Of a DNA stretch of 64,000 nucleotides, positions 33,901 through 42,554 are shown in pieces. How positions within the stretch are numbered: position 1 is the first letter of the stretch; the number at the start of each line of letters is the position of its first letter. The DNA lies in the NCBI GenBank assembly GCA_958348245.1, contig CATVYJ010000002.1, positions 124,001 through 188,000 of the forward strand, written 5' to 3'. A program made the position numbers and the translations under genes. Source of the DNA: an uncultured Veillonellaceae bacterium. GTDB taxonomy: Bacteria > Bacillota > Negativicutes > Veillonellales > Dialisteraceae. Under the pieces are notes generated by a model, which saw only the letters and a list, made by a program, of their open reading frames with translations, searched no databases and had not been told where the DNA came from.

Positions 33901-34163
33901 TCCCCGCCGTTCACAAACTCATTCAGCGCCACCGGCGTGCGGAGCTTTGCGATCTGTTCCATGAGCTGCTGCATCTCCCCCTCCGTGAGGGGCGCGTCGT
34001 TCAGCCGGTCGATGCCCCGGTTATTCTCGTAGAGAATCTGTGCCCAGTTCCGCAGAAGGTCCTCCTCCGCAGGGTAGCGCAGAATCTCCCGCTCCCAGCC
34101 GTGCTTCTCCGTGAGCTGCCGCAGGAGCGCCGCCTCGAAGTCCGCTTCCTTTCCAAATGCCAT
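30984..34163 (-). CDS. hsdR: Type I restriction enzyme, R (motor/nuclease) subunit
   Basis: 1059 residues, typical length. The N-terminal nuclease domain has the PD-(D/E)XK-like PLIHVELKRSGVDVSQAAWQI. Walker A is in YIWHTTGSGKTMTSFKSAQL and the DEAH box in RIVFIVDEAHRDTFGEML. SAT-like and helicase C-terminal motifs follow (GFTGTPI, QMLTGFDSKWVNTLYLDK, QAFSRTNRI). HsdR translocates DNA with ATP and cuts unmodified DNA far from the target site. GTGAGGTGAGACC precedes the ATG. It starts 9 nt after hsdS; the operon order is hsdM-hsdS-hsdR. Confidence 0.96.
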   Translation of the reverse strand: MAFGKEADFEAALLRQLTEKHGWEREILRYPAEEDLLRNWAQILYENNRGIDRLNDAPLTEGEMQQLMEQIAKLRTPVALNEFVNGGEVSITRDNPADPLHYGKEVSLHLYDRMEIAAGRSRYQIAEQPVFRPKGHFYPERRGDFTLLINGMPLIHVELKRSGVDVSQAAWQIEKYANEGVFTGLFSLVQIFVAMTPEQALYFANPGPDGTFRRDYYFHWADFNNEYIEDWRQVAEHLLSIPMAHQLIGFYTVADRQDGVLKVMRSYQYYAASQIADAVRERDWEEKRARGGYIWHTTGSGKTMTSFKSAQLIAASKDADKVVFLMDRIELSTQSLKEYRGFAREGESVADTANTDALAARLLSDAAADTLIVTSIQKMSRIRMGDGCRAADIEKMRAKRIVFIVDEAHRDTFGEMLRSIRDTFPYAMFFGFTGTPIHEENRKKGSTTTDVFGNELHRYSIADGIRDGNVLGFDPYEVLVYRDRDLRRVVALAKARAATEEEALGDPQKAKIYQRYMSADVPMAGYVGEDGKYVRGIEDDIPKEQYQTEEYERAVVSDILENWAVLSYNGKFHAIFATSSIPEAVRYFRLFREMRPELAVTALFDPSTDGREDAIEKEEGIREIVEAYNARYGKHFDMASYGSFKKDVADRLAHKGAHRGVEKRPEEQLSLLVVVDQMLTGFDSKWVNTLYLDKVLRYELLIQAFSRTNRIFGPDKPFGVIRYYRKPHTMKRNVEDAFKLYSGDRPYGLFVEKLRTHLKRMNDAADRIREFFTTGGVTDYSRIPEDKTERGAFAKAFKEFNAYLEAAEVQGFRWDKRSYDFDEGEGEPAETVDVVMDEQTYLTLALRYKELFAKDDDEGGADGGEEDAAYEIDPYLTEINTDRIDTAYMTSRFRKYLKALQDASETEGVLAELHRSFASLSREEQRYAESFLNDIRDNTIRVSGERSFRWYLAKYMERTRDDEIHRFAVEIGADEDRLRRLIARHPNEKTINAYGDLDELKKTMDMARAKHFLESLAGKTLSPFALRMQADKQLRAFVLTGRPAAPQRKAAEAPEPYGK

Positions 34164-34172
34164 GGTCTCACC

Positions 34173-35390
34173 TCACACGAATAACTTCTCCAGCAGAGCC
34201 GCCTTCAACCGGCGCAGCTTCTCCAGCTTTTCTTTTTGCAGGGACAGGAAATCGTCAAGATGCTCGAAGAAATCTCCAATCTTTTTCTGCTCTTCAAGAG
34301 ACGGAATAGAAACAAATAAATTCCCCAACGCTTTACCGGAAATTTCCAGAAAAGTAGAACCAGCGGCCACTTGGTTTGCCATGCGCGTAATAAATGGTCC
34401 CATTGTATAAATAAAATAAGGAATACAAATATCTTTTAATACCATTGACTGAAACCCCTGATTGGTCGCTCCTTCTTTTTTTAAAATGGCCATTTTCCCA
34501 ATTCCTGCACGGCTTGTAAAAAGGATTGTACGATTTGCCGGCAAAAGTTGTGCCCCGGATTTTTCTAATCCCAATGGAGTAATCTTTCGCTCGCTTCCAT
34601 CAGCATACCGCTTCCCTTCCATTTCCGCCGGCGCGTACCAGTCGATATCTCCATTCCAAAAAGCAGGCTCCTGCGTATCAGGCGTTCCCCCTCCAACGAT
34701 ATTTGCAATATCGCAAATCTGCACAGTCTTCCACGGGCCGGAAAATCCCCGGAAGCGCAGGGCCGGCTCGTCCACACCCTCCGCGGGAAAGAGCTTCCCC
34801 AGCATGGCCTGCCGGAACTGCTCCGCTTTTTTGATTTTCTGCTGTTGCAATTCCAATAAATTTTCAACATTCCATAAAAAAGAGCCAATTCGTTTTTGTT
34901 CCGCGAGCGAAGGAATCATAGTGGTTAGTTCAGAAAACTCCGTCTTATTTACAATATGCATAGATACAGTAGCCGAATCACGTTTCATTTGCTCCGACCA
35001 TAGAAAACTTTCATATAATAGAAATTCCGAATCAAACTTGTTCAATGGAGTTAAACTGCTAATCTGCTGGTTAAAACCGCCTCGTTCAGTAAGCAAAGCA
35101 TTTTTGCCAAGACTCGATGAAATGCAAGTAACTAAAATCGTACCCGCCGTTGCAACACGTCCCGCCATCTCTCCCGCAGGGGTTAATTTTCTCGAAGTAT
35201 TCCCAACAAGCACTCCATCAATATCCGTAGGCGTAACCCATGGAATACCGTCATCAGAATAATATTCGGTATTGGACGGTGATGGAGTTGTCCCAACCAT
35301 AATCGTACCTATATCTTTTAATTTTTTCTTTTCCCACGGGCCATCGAAGCCGCGGAAGCGGAGGGCCGGGATTTGTTTTTCGTCCTTCAT
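34173..35390 (-). CDS. hsdS: Type I restriction-modification specificity subunit
   Basis: 405 residues with two target-recognition domains. Each is introduced by a near-identical block (PALRFRGFDGPWEKKKLKDIG at about 9 and PALRFRGFSGPWKTVQICDIA at about 210). Each ends in a long coiled helix (AEQKRIGSFLWNVENLLELQQQKIKKAEQFRQ; EEQKKIGDFFEHLDDFLSLQKEKLEKLRRLK). This two-fold layout reads a bipartite DNA target. The two recognition domains are clearly AT-richer than hsdM or hsdR, as expected for horizontally exchanged DNA. Only one hsdS copy is present, so shuffling is not evident. GGAGG lies 9 nt before the ATG. Confidence 0.95.
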   Translation of the reverse strand: MKDEKQIPALRFRGFDGPWEKKKLKDIGTIMVGTTPSPSNTEYYSDDGIPWVTPTDIDGVLVGNTSRKLTPAGEMAGRVATAGTILVTCISSSLGKNALLTERGGFNQQISSLTPLNKFDSEFLLYESFLWSEQMKRDSATVSMHIVNKTEFSELTTMIPSLAEQKRIGSFLWNVENLLELQQQKIKKAEQFRQAMLGKLFPAEGVDEPALRFRGFSGPWKTVQICDIANIVGGGTPDTQEPAFWNGDIDWYAPAEMEGKRYADGSERKITPLGLEKSGAQLLPANRTILFTSRAGIGKMAILKKEGATNQGFQSMVLKDICIPYFIYTMGPFITRMANQVAAGSTFLEISGKALGNLFVSIPSLEEQKKIGDFFEHLDDFLSLQKEKLEKLRRLKAALLEKLFV

Positions 35391-35393
35391 GAT

Positions 35394-38159
35394 TCAGTCC
35401 TCCGTGAAGAGGGATTTCCATCCCGCGAGACCTTTTTCGTCGTAGTCGCTCCCCGCGAGGTCGTCCATGAGAGAGGCGAGAGCCCGCCCGGCGCCGCGGC
35501 TCTTCGTCTCGATGTCGAGGGCGGTGGTGCCGTATTTCTCCATGACAGCCGTCACCGCGTCGGCGAGGCGCTTCGGCACGGCGTCCGCCATGGCTGTGAG
35601 AGACGCACCGAGGGGGGCCGCCCATTTCTCCGTGAGGAGCCGCCGCGCTTCTTCGTCCGTGAGCCGGGAGATGCGGGCGCGTACTTCTTCCTCGAGAGCC
35701 GCTTCCCGGGCTTTCACATCCGTCCGGAGAGATTTCTCCCGCGCGAAGAGCGCGTCCGCCCGGAGGAGCATCCCCTCCGCCGTATCGTCCGGGAAGGTGA
35801 TGCCCGCCCGGAGCGTCCGCAGCCGGGCCTGCACTTTGCCTTTCGCGTAGGGTGCTTTCCCCTCCATCGCGCCCCAGTCCGCTTCGGCGTGGGCGGCGAT
35901 GTAGGCGAGCTTTTCTTCTTTCCCCGCTTTCCGGTCGAGAAGGGCGAGGTAGCCCGCAAGGGCCGCCGTCTCCGGCGTGTCCGCGCCGGAGAGGATTTCT
36001 TCCGCGCGCCGGGCGAGCTCCTTCGGATTGAACGCCGTGCCGCTCTCGTTCACCCACGGCCCGTCCTTTTCCTCTTCGGGGAGGCTGTCGAGAATTTCCT
36101 CTTCCTCCGCGGCGACGGCGGCGAGGTCCTGCTCTGCTTTTTCGATGGCGGCGCGCTCCTCCGGGAAGAGGCGCCGCTCCACGAGGTCGAAGGGCAGGAT
36201 GCGCCCCTGCCAGCCGTCCTGCACTTCCACGTCGCGGCCGCCCGCTTTTTTCAGCACCATGCGGGGCTCCACGGCGCGCACGGCCTCCCATCCTTCGGTC
36301 TGGATGGCTTCGAGGTCGAGGGCGACGGCGCTCCACGCGTCGTCCAGGCGCTGGTAGGCGGCGTAGGGATCGATGAGGGAGAAGCCCGCGAGGCGGCGGC
36401 GGATGTCTTCCCAGAGGCGGTCTTCTTCCCGCACGGCGTCGAGGGAGGCCGGGTCCGCGAGGAGGCGCTCCGCCGTGGCGGGCACGAAGTCCGCGAAGCG
36501 CGCCCGGTAGTCCGCGAGGAAGCGGCGCATCCCTTCGTCGTCCCGCACGGCGGCGGCCATGTCCTCGTGGGCGGGCTGCGCGTAAGGCGTGCCGTCCCGG
36601 CGGAAGAGCCGGTCCCGCAGGCCGGGGAAGGCGTCCCAGTACGGGGCGAGGGCGTCCAGCTCCGCCTCGGGGAGGCCGCCGTAGAGGGAGGCGTAGATGT
36701 CCCACGTCTCGGCCGCGTCTTTTCCCGCGATGTACCGGGGGATATTCAGATTGTACCCGTTCGCGCGGATTTCCTCTTTCGTCACCACGCGGGCAAATCC
36801 GGGCACGTCCTCCCGGCGGATGACCGCGTCGGCGATGCGCCGGATATTCGACGCCTGGAGTTTATTCTGCTTGCCCTCTTTGATGTATTCTCCGGAAGCG
36901 TCCACGAAGAGCACGTCCGAGCTGTCCCGCTTCTGCCGGAGGATCATGATGATGGTGGGGATGCCCGTGCCGAAGAAGATATTCGCCGGGAGGCCGATGA
37001 TGGCGGAGATGTGGTTATTCTCGATGAGATTTTTCCGGATTTTCCCTTCCCCTTCGCCGTCCGCGTCGCCCCGGAAGAGCACGCCGTGCGGGAGGACGAT
37101 GGCCATGATGCCGTCGGGCTTCAGGTGGTACAGGTCGTGCAGGAGGAAGGCGTAGTCCGCCTTGCTCACCGGGGCGAGGCCGTAGCGGTAGCGCGGCTCG
37201 GACTCTTTGCCCTGAGGATTCCAGTGCTGGGAGTAGGGCGGATTGGACACGACGGCGTCCACGTAGAGCGGGTCGTACGTGCCCGCCGGGTCCGCGTCGT
37301 CGAACCACGGCCAGTCCGCTTCGAGGGTATCGCCGTTCCGGGCGGTGATGTTGTCCGGCTTGATGCCCCGCATGATGAGATTCATGCGCGTGAGGTTGTA
37401 CGTATTTTCTTTCAGCTCCTGCGCGTAGTAGAGGATATTGTCCTTATTCGTCATGTACCGGGCGGCGCTCTGGCCGATGGTGATGAGGAGGGAACCGGAG
37501 CCGCTGGTGGGGTCGTAGATCTTGATGTGCTCCCGCCCGCGCAGGTGATGGGCGATGATGTCCGACATGAGGCGGGACACTTCGTGGGGCGTGTAAAATT
37601 CCCCGGCTTTTTTCCCGGCGTTCGCCGCGAAGTTGCTGATGAGGTATTCGTAGATGTAGCCCAGCACGTCGTAGTCCTGCCGCCCGTCCATGGGGATGTC
37701 CCGGATGAGCTGGATGAGGTCGCTGATGGCCTTCGTCTGCGCGCCCGTGCTCTCGCCGAGCTTGCTCAGGCCGGTCTCGAGGGTGGCGAAGATGCGGTGG
37801 AAGATTTTCTCATGGTGCGGGCTGAGGAGGCGGCTGAACGCGGAGAGCGCCGTGCGCACTTCGCCCACGGAAAAATCCGGGCCCTCCGCGAGCCACGTGG
37901 AAAAAAGATGCTCGTACGCCATGAAGTAGCCCAGATTTTCCCGGCAGAAGGAGACCACGTCTTCATTCTCCTCCCGCAGCGCCTCGGGAAAATCCTCCGC
38001 GGCGAGGCCGTTCTCCCGCAGGTATTTCTCCTCCTGATCGGACAGGAATTTATAGAAGATGAAGCCGAGGATGTAGTCCTTGTATTCGTTGGCTTCGATT
38101 TTGGAACGCATCTTATTCGCCGCGTTCCAGATTTTCGCCGCAAGCTGCTGTTTATTCAT
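35394..38159 (-). CDS. hsdM: Type I restriction-modification methyltransferase subunit, long form
   Basis: 921 residues. The N-terminal HsdM helical domain begins MNKQQLAAKIWNAANKMRSK. The N6-adenine methyltransferase core has the SAM-binding DPTSGSGSLL (216-225) and catalytic NPPY (306-309). From about residue 510 a long region rich in Ala, Glu and Arg follows, with predicted helices and repeats such as EERAAIEKAEQDLAAVAAEEEEIL. The total is well above the about 520 residues of classical HsdM, but long forms are known in Firmicutes. GGGGGGAACC precedes the ATG. TATAAT (minus) lies about 55 nt upstream. Confidence 0.94.
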   Translation of the reverse strand: MNKQQLAAKIWNAANKMRSKIEANEYKDYILGFIFYKFLSDQEEKYLRENGLAAEDFPEALREENEDVVSFCRENLGYFMAYEHLFSTWLAEGPDFSVGEVRTALSAFSRLLSPHHEKIFHRIFATLETGLSKLGESTGAQTKAISDLIQLIRDIPMDGRQDYDVLGYIYEYLISNFAANAGKKAGEFYTPHEVSRLMSDIIAHHLRGREHIKIYDPTSGSGSLLITIGQSAARYMTNKDNILYYAQELKENTYNLTRMNLIMRGIKPDNITARNGDTLEADWPWFDDADPAGTYDPLYVDAVVSNPPYSQHWNPQGKESEPRYRYGLAPVSKADYAFLLHDLYHLKPDGIMAIVLPHGVLFRGDADGEGEGKIRKNLIENNHISAIIGLPANIFFGTGIPTIIMILRQKRDSSDVLFVDASGEYIKEGKQNKLQASNIRRIADAVIRREDVPGFARVVTKEEIRANGYNLNIPRYIAGKDAAETWDIYASLYGGLPEAELDALAPYWDAFPGLRDRLFRRDGTPYAQPAHEDMAAAVRDDEGMRRFLADYRARFADFVPATAERLLADPASLDAVREEDRLWEDIRRRLAGFSLIDPYAAYQRLDDAWSAVALDLEAIQTEGWEAVRAVEPRMVLKKAGGRDVEVQDGWQGRILPFDLVERRLFPEERAAIEKAEQDLAAVAAEEEEILDSLPEEEKDGPWVNESGTAFNPKELARRAEEILSGADTPETAALAGYLALLDRKAGKEEKLAYIAAHAEADWGAMEGKAPYAKGKVQARLRTLRAGITFPDDTAEGMLLRADALFAREKSLRTDVKAREAALEEEVRARISRLTDEEARRLLTEKWAAPLGASLTAMADAVPKRLADAVTAVMEKYGTTALDIETKSRGAGRALASLMDDLAGSDYDEKGLAGWKSLFTED

Positions 38160-38354
38160 GGTTCCCCCCACAGAGCCCGCCGGAGCGGGCAAATACAACT
38201 GATACTTTGACACCATTATAAAACAGCGCGCCCGGAAAAAGAATCGCTCCGCCCAAAAGAAAGAAAATTTCCCGCCCCGCCATGAAAGTAAAGCCCTGCA
38301 AGCCATCTTTTCTCTCGGAAGACAGAACGCTTTCGCCTTCGGACTGACAACTCA

Positions 38355-40616
38355 TCATACGTTTTTACCCTCTGCATTTGATGTATAAAATGTTTGCAAA
38401 ACTTTCTTTACCTCTTGTTCTGTTGCCTCCAGATGCAGGTCTCGAACCGTACGGCCTTCTTCTTCCATATGCTTCACAAGGACAAAATACGCCGCGGCTT
38501 TTTCTGCTTCCGCCTGCGTAAGTTTTTCTTTCTCCGGGGAATGACAAAACCGGGACAATGTATTCTGTAATGGAGTATCTATTACGGCTTCTGCATTCGG
38601 ATACCACAACCAAATACGATGGGAAGCTCTGCCGGAAGACGCATCCCCCGTCTGGATATACGCAATCATTTTTAATACTAAGGGCAGGCCGTTTCCCTGT
38701 TCCTGCCAGAACCGCTCAAATTTCTTGTCCTTCTGTCTCTCACTGTACCATTGCCATACTGTCAGAATCCCGTAAATTTCTTCTTCACGCAGGAAAGCCA
38801 CTGGGGAAGCAGACGCTTCCTCCACTTTCTGCGCAAAATATGCACTGAGCTGTTCAAATGCCTCTGCAGAAAGAACCGGATGCGAAATTCCCAATCCATT
38901 GGCTCCATAAAGCCAATGCTGTCCAATCCCGCACAGCACCAGCAATTTCCACATCATGGAAAGGGAAATTCCCGGAGTTTTCATGATGGACAGCGGCATC
39001 GTATCATCCCACAGGTCGCTTCCCTTTTTCTTTACTGTTTGTTGTAACAGCACTCGCAAAAAGCGCCGTTCCACACCCCAGAGAGAATCCAGCCCACCTT
39101 CTGTATCCGCGCCAAGCCGCAAGGGGGATAACGCCAGAAGGAATCGCTGGAGGAACTGTACATCCACAGCAAATTTTTCCGGCTTTGCCTCACAAATACT
39201 TCGAGCCTTTTCCAGAAAAGACAGCAGGCATCCATTTTTCCGTAAAATTTTCAGTTCTTCGGCCAGAATTTCCGGGGATTCTATTTCCAGCAGCCGTACA
39301 ACCTGATCCACCGGCACCGCATCGGTCGGCAGCAACAATTGAAAATATCGGTCAAAATAACCCGCCTGACAAATTCTCTGCGAAATCATACCGTCCACCG
39401 TTCCCGCCTCTTTCCGAGCCCAACCGACCTGAGCGGCAAAAGCAGGAAACATTTTCGCTATCATTTGTCCCAATCCGGGTTTCTTATCCAATGCAAATCG
39501 GGCATCCATTTCTTTGGCCACATTATCTACAACACCGTTTCCCTGCTCCCATTCCAAGATACCCGTCGTCTGCACAAGAAGAGTATTTCGATGACGATAT
39601 AAAAAGGAAATCAAATCTGGCTCGTATAAATCGAGTACAGTAACCGCCAGCAAATCCCCGACATCACAATCATTTCCGCAGGCGTTATACCGAAAAGAAA
39701 ACGCATTGGCAATCCGGTGGCAATCACGAATTGTTTTAACATATTCCGTCAGGATACATGGCCAGATGCTGTTTAAATGAGTCACGTCCACATTGTCTTT
39801 TGAGCGTTGCTGCATACTATTTTGCAAGGAACCCCATAAAATCCGCCCGATCTGCTGTTGGCCCGCTTCCGGCACAGGAATAGACACCTGTACCACTTTA
39901 TGCAGATAATCAAGCCCGCGTTCCTGCTGCATCTTGTCCAATGCGCGGACGACAATATTTTTGTCATACGCCAGTACGTAAATCACTTTTGGGAAATCTG
40001 CAATATTTTTCACCAGCTGAAACAGCAGCGCTATCTCTGCATCCGTCAATCGGTCGATATCATCAATAAAAAATAAAATCCATTTCCCCTGATTATTCAG
40101 AAAATCCTGCCGCACCCGCTCTTTCAATTCCATCACGGAAGCCTGGCCCCCTGCCTGTTGAATGAGCGACGTCAGTTTTTCTATAATTGCCGACGCAGAA
40201 CCACTACTGTCAAGTAAAGTCAATACTCCCTGTAATATTGGCATCCATGGCGTAAGATGGGCAGTCAGCGTCCGCCCCATTTGTACGATACAGGACTGGC
40301 TGGACTTATTATTTTCTCCTGCTGCCTGACCCAGTGATTCAAAAAACAGCCGAAGTAACGATTCCCGGTCTGTAGCAAACCAGGAATTGAATGTCTGTAC
40401 ATCTAAAATCTCTGTACTCAGATAATGTTCCATCAAATGGAACAGGGAGGTCTTCCCGCTTCCCCATGTTCCTTCCAACCCAATCACAATTCCATCTTTT
40501 GTTTTCTCCTGCGTTTTGATATAGCCCTCAATCATATGCGCCAGTTGTTTCGCAAAAGGCGCTCGTTCCAATACATCCTCCTCCGGTTCTGTTATTGGCA
40601 GATCTTTCTCAATCAT
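38355..40616 (-). CDS. KAP-family P-loop NTPase
   Basis: 753 residues. IVIGLEGTWGSGKTSLFHLMEHYL (43-66) holds Walker A with Lys55. WILFFIDDIDRLTDAEIALLFQLVKNIADFPKVIYVLAYDKNIV (179-222) holds Walker B (Asp185/186) and the KAP signature YVLAYDK. The C-terminal about 450 residues are not a known domain. KAP proteins include PifA, the F-plasmid phage T7 exclusion factor, and many bacterial members near defence genes. AT content is visibly higher than in flanking genes, suggesting acquisition. It lies just upstream of hsdM on the same strand. GGAGG lies 5 nt before the ATG at 40616. Confidence 0.9.
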   Translation of the reverse strand: MIEKDLPITEPEEDVLERAPFAKQLAHMIEGYIKTQEKTKDGIVIGLEGTWGSGKTSLFHLMEHYLSTEILDVQTFNSWFATDRESLLRLFFESLGQAAGENNKSSQSCIVQMGRTLTAHLTPWMPILQGVLTLLDSSGSASAIIEKLTSLIQQAGGQASVMELKERVRQDFLNNQGKWILFFIDDIDRLTDAEIALLFQLVKNIADFPKVIYVLAYDKNIVVRALDKMQQERGLDYLHKVVQVSIPVPEAGQQQIGRILWGSLQNSMQQRSKDNVDVTHLNSIWPCILTEYVKTIRDCHRIANAFSFRYNACGNDCDVGDLLAVTVLDLYEPDLISFLYRHRNTLLVQTTGILEWEQGNGVVDNVAKEMDARFALDKKPGLGQMIAKMFPAFAAQVGWARKEAGTVDGMISQRICQAGYFDRYFQLLLPTDAVPVDQVVRLLEIESPEILAEELKILRKNGCLLSFLEKARSICEAKPEKFAVDVQFLQRFLLALSPLRLGADTEGGLDSLWGVERRFLRVLLQQTVKKKGSDLWDDTMPLSIMKTPGISLSMMWKLLVLCGIGQHWLYGANGLGISHPVLSAEAFEQLSAYFAQKVEEASASPVAFLREEEIYGILTVWQWYSERQKDKKFERFWQEQGNGLPLVLKMIAYIQTGDASSGRASHRIWLWYPNAEAVIDTPLQNTLSRFCHSPEKEKLTQAEAEKAAAYFVLVKHMEEEGRTVRDLHLEATEQEVKKVLQTFYTSNAEGKNV

Positions 40617-40773
40617 TTTTACCTCCACTCCTGATTTGATTTACCAAAGCCAATACGTTCTTACATGTCTATATAACTTTACTATAACAAGTTTTATCAG
40701 ATATTTCCTTGGCAAGAGATTTACGCTTACATGCTATACAAAAAACATTCATGTTCCTGATAAAACCGAAAAA

Positions 40774-40798
40774 GCATCCTCTCGCGGGGATGCTTTGC
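40774..40798 (-). terminator. Terminator after tRNA-Gly
   Basis: Minus strand AAGCATCC and GGATGCTT arms followed by TTTC. Confidence 0.85.
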
Positions 40799-40801
40799 TT
40801 T

Positions 40802-40876
40802 TGGAGCGGATGAAGGGAATCGAACCCTCTACATTCAGCTTGGGAAGCTGACGTTCTACCGATGAACTACATCCGC
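40802..40876 (-). tRNA. tRNA-Gly (anticodon CCC)
   Basis: Minus-strand cloverleaf: acceptor GCGGATG/CATCCGC, anticodon stem TCAGC/GCTGA with loop TTCCCAA (CCC), T loop TTCGATT, encoded CCA. It borders the lower-GC KAP/type I block. Confidence 0.94.
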
Positions 40877-40896
40877 GTATGGAATTTACAAAACAT

Positions 40897-40925
40897 ATTG
40901 TATCACATCTCGCGCAGACTGCCAA
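40897..40925 (-). promoter_or_regulatory. tRNA-Gly promoter within the end of the upstream gene
   Basis: Minus strand TTGGCA (40920-40925), 17-nt spacer, TACAAT (40897-40902). The -35 lies in the 3' codons of the membrane protein gene. Confidence 0.75.
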
Positions 40926-41388
40926 CCGGGCGCATGCGCTTCGCCCGCTGAAGGACGCGGGCCAGGGGGTAGGAGGAGGCAGCGGTGAGGAGCATACCGG
41001 GGAGGGCGGCGAGGGCGAGGGCCGCAAAGCCGCCGCCGGCCGCAAGGGAGAGGACCGCCCGGGCCGCCAGCGTGCCCGCCGGGCCGGCGAGGACGTAGAA
41101 GAGGCGGGTCGGGCCGAGGAGGAGGTACACCGCGCCGGCCCCGAGGCGGAAGGTCATGGCCACGAGGGCGTGGAGGACGGTCGCGCCGCCGCAGAGGAGG
41201 GAGAGGGCCGTGGCGAGGCAGCCCGCGAAGAAGTACACGCGGAAGCCCCACACGCCGCACACAGCGACGGCGAGCGGCGCGGAGAGCTGAAATTCGCTCC
41301 CCGGAACGGGCGAAGGCAGGCGGAGGAGCCCTGCGGCGAAGAGGAGCGTCCCGAGGAGGGCGGTCTCGGCGAGGCGGCGGGCGTTCAC
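40903..41388 (-). CDS. Small polytopic membrane protein coupled to bioF (possible transporter)
   Basis: 161 residues, about five membrane segments: ETALLGTLLFAAGLLRLPSP, LAVAVCGVWGFRVYFFAGCLATALSLLCGG, LVAMTFRLGAGAVYLLLGPTRLFYVLAGPAG, and so on. It does not show the BioY signature. The compact size and topology resemble ECF S-components, but this is not proven. The GTG start at 41388 overlaps the bioF stop (GTGA), so it is translated with bioF. Uptake of a biotin precursor such as pimelate, the substrate of BioW, is a reasonable hypothesis. The tRNA-Gly promoter lies in its last codons. Confidence 0.65.
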   Translation of the reverse strand: MNARRLAETALLGTLLFAAGLLRLPSPVPGSEFQLSAPLAVAVCGVWGFRVYFFAGCLATALSLLCGGATVLHALVAMTFRLGAGAVYLLLGPTRLFYVLAGPAGTLAARAVLSLAAGGGFAALALAALPGMLLTAASSYPLARVLQRAKRMRPVGSLREM

Positions 41389-42554
41389 GGGCGGCTCCGC
41401 CACAAACGGATGAGGATGCGCGCCGCTTCGTCGATTTCGTCCGCGGTGTGCGCGGCGGTGACGGTGAGGCGGATGCGGCTGGTGCCTTCGGGGACGGACG
41501 GGGGCCGGATGGCGGAGAGGAGGAGCCCCTCTCCGCGGCAGGCCGCGGCAAAGGCGGTGGTTTCTTCTTCGCCGCCCATGACGATGGGGAGGATGGGCGT
41601 GTCTCCCGGCAGAAGAGGAAGGCCCGCCGCGGCGAGGGCGGAGCGGAGACGCGCCGTATTCGCCCGGAGGCGGCCGAGGTAGCGTTCGGGCGCTCTTTCG
41701 AGGAGGCGGAGCGCGGCGAGGGCGGCCGCGGCGGTGGAGGGCCCGATGGCGGTGGAAAAGATGAAGGGCCGGGAGCGGTTCCGCAGCCAGGCGATGACGT
41801 CTTTCGACGCGCACACGAAGCCCCCTTCCGAGCCGAGGGCTTTGCTGAGGGTGCCTGCCTGGAGGTCGATCACGCCGGGCATATGCCAGTATTCGGCGGT
41901 GCCGTGCCCTTTGTCTCCGATGACGCCGGTGGCGTGGGCGTCGTCCATGAGGAGGCGCGCGCCGTAGGTCTTCGCGAGCTCCGCGAGGGCGGGCAGATTC
42001 GCCACGTCTCCGTCCATGCTGAAGACGCCGTCGGTGACGATGTACCGCTCCCCTTCGCAGGGGGTGTCCGCGAGGAGGCGGCGGAGGGCGTCCATGTCGC
42101 TGTGGGGATAGACGGCCACGCGGGCGCGGGAGATGCGGCACCCGTCGATGAGGCTCGCGTGGTTCAGGCTGTCGCTGAAGACGACGTCCTTTTTGTCCGC
42201 GAGGCCGTAGAGGATGCCCAGATTGGTCATGTAGCCCGTATTGAACACGAGGCAGGCTTCGTAGCCCTTGAACCGGGCGAGCTCCGCTTCCAGGTCGGAC
42301 AGTTCAAAGGACGCGCCGGAGGTGAGCCGCGCGCCGCCGGAGCCGGTCCCCCACCGGAGCGCTTCCCGGGCCGCTTCGATGACGGCGGGCTCGTGGGTCA
42401 TGCCGAGGTAGTCGTTGGAATGGAAGACGAGGGCGCGCCGCCCCTCCCGGATGAGACCCATGGAGGCGGTCTCCATGCGGAGATCGGAAATGGCGCGGTA
42501 CTGGCCGCGCCGCCGGATATCGTCCAGCGCGGCGGGAATGTCAGCGAGTTTCAT
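41385..42554 (-). CDS. bioF: 8-amino-7-oxononanoate synthase
   Basis: 389 residues. It condenses pimeloyl-CoA with L-alanine, the first committed step of biotin ring assembly, using PLP. The substrate loop NDYLGM...GTGSGGARLTSG spans 47-80. LLMDDAHATGVIGDKGHG lies near 201, and the PLP lysine is K238 in GTLSKALGSEGG. The start is the ATG at 42554, with GGAGG 6 nt upstream inside the end of bioW. The genes overlap by 14 nt. No bioA, bioD or bioB is present in the window. Confidence 0.95.
   Translation of the reverse strand: MKLADIPAALDDIRRRGQYRAISDLRMETASMGLIREGRRALVFHSNDYLGMTHEPAVIEAAREALRWGTGSGGARLTSGASFELSDLEAELARFKGYEACLVFNTGYMTNLGILYGLADKKDVVFSDSLNHASLIDGCRISRARVAVYPHSDMDALRRLLADTPCEGERYIVTDGVFSMDGDVANLPALAELAKTYGARLLMDDAHATGVIGDKGHGTAEYWHMPGVIDLQAGTLSKALGSEGGFVCASKDVIAWLRNRSRPFIFSTAIGPSTAAAALAALRLLERAPERYLGRLRANTARLRSALAAAGLPLLPGDTPILPIVMGGEEETTAFAAACRGEGLLLSAIRPPSVPEGTSRIRLTVTAAHTADEIDEAARILIRLWRSRP

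Noticed and set aside
30984..40877. Possible genomic island with attachment sites at tRNA-Gly.
   Set aside because: No integrase and no direct repeat of the tRNA 3' end near 31 kb could be found; left as a possibility only.
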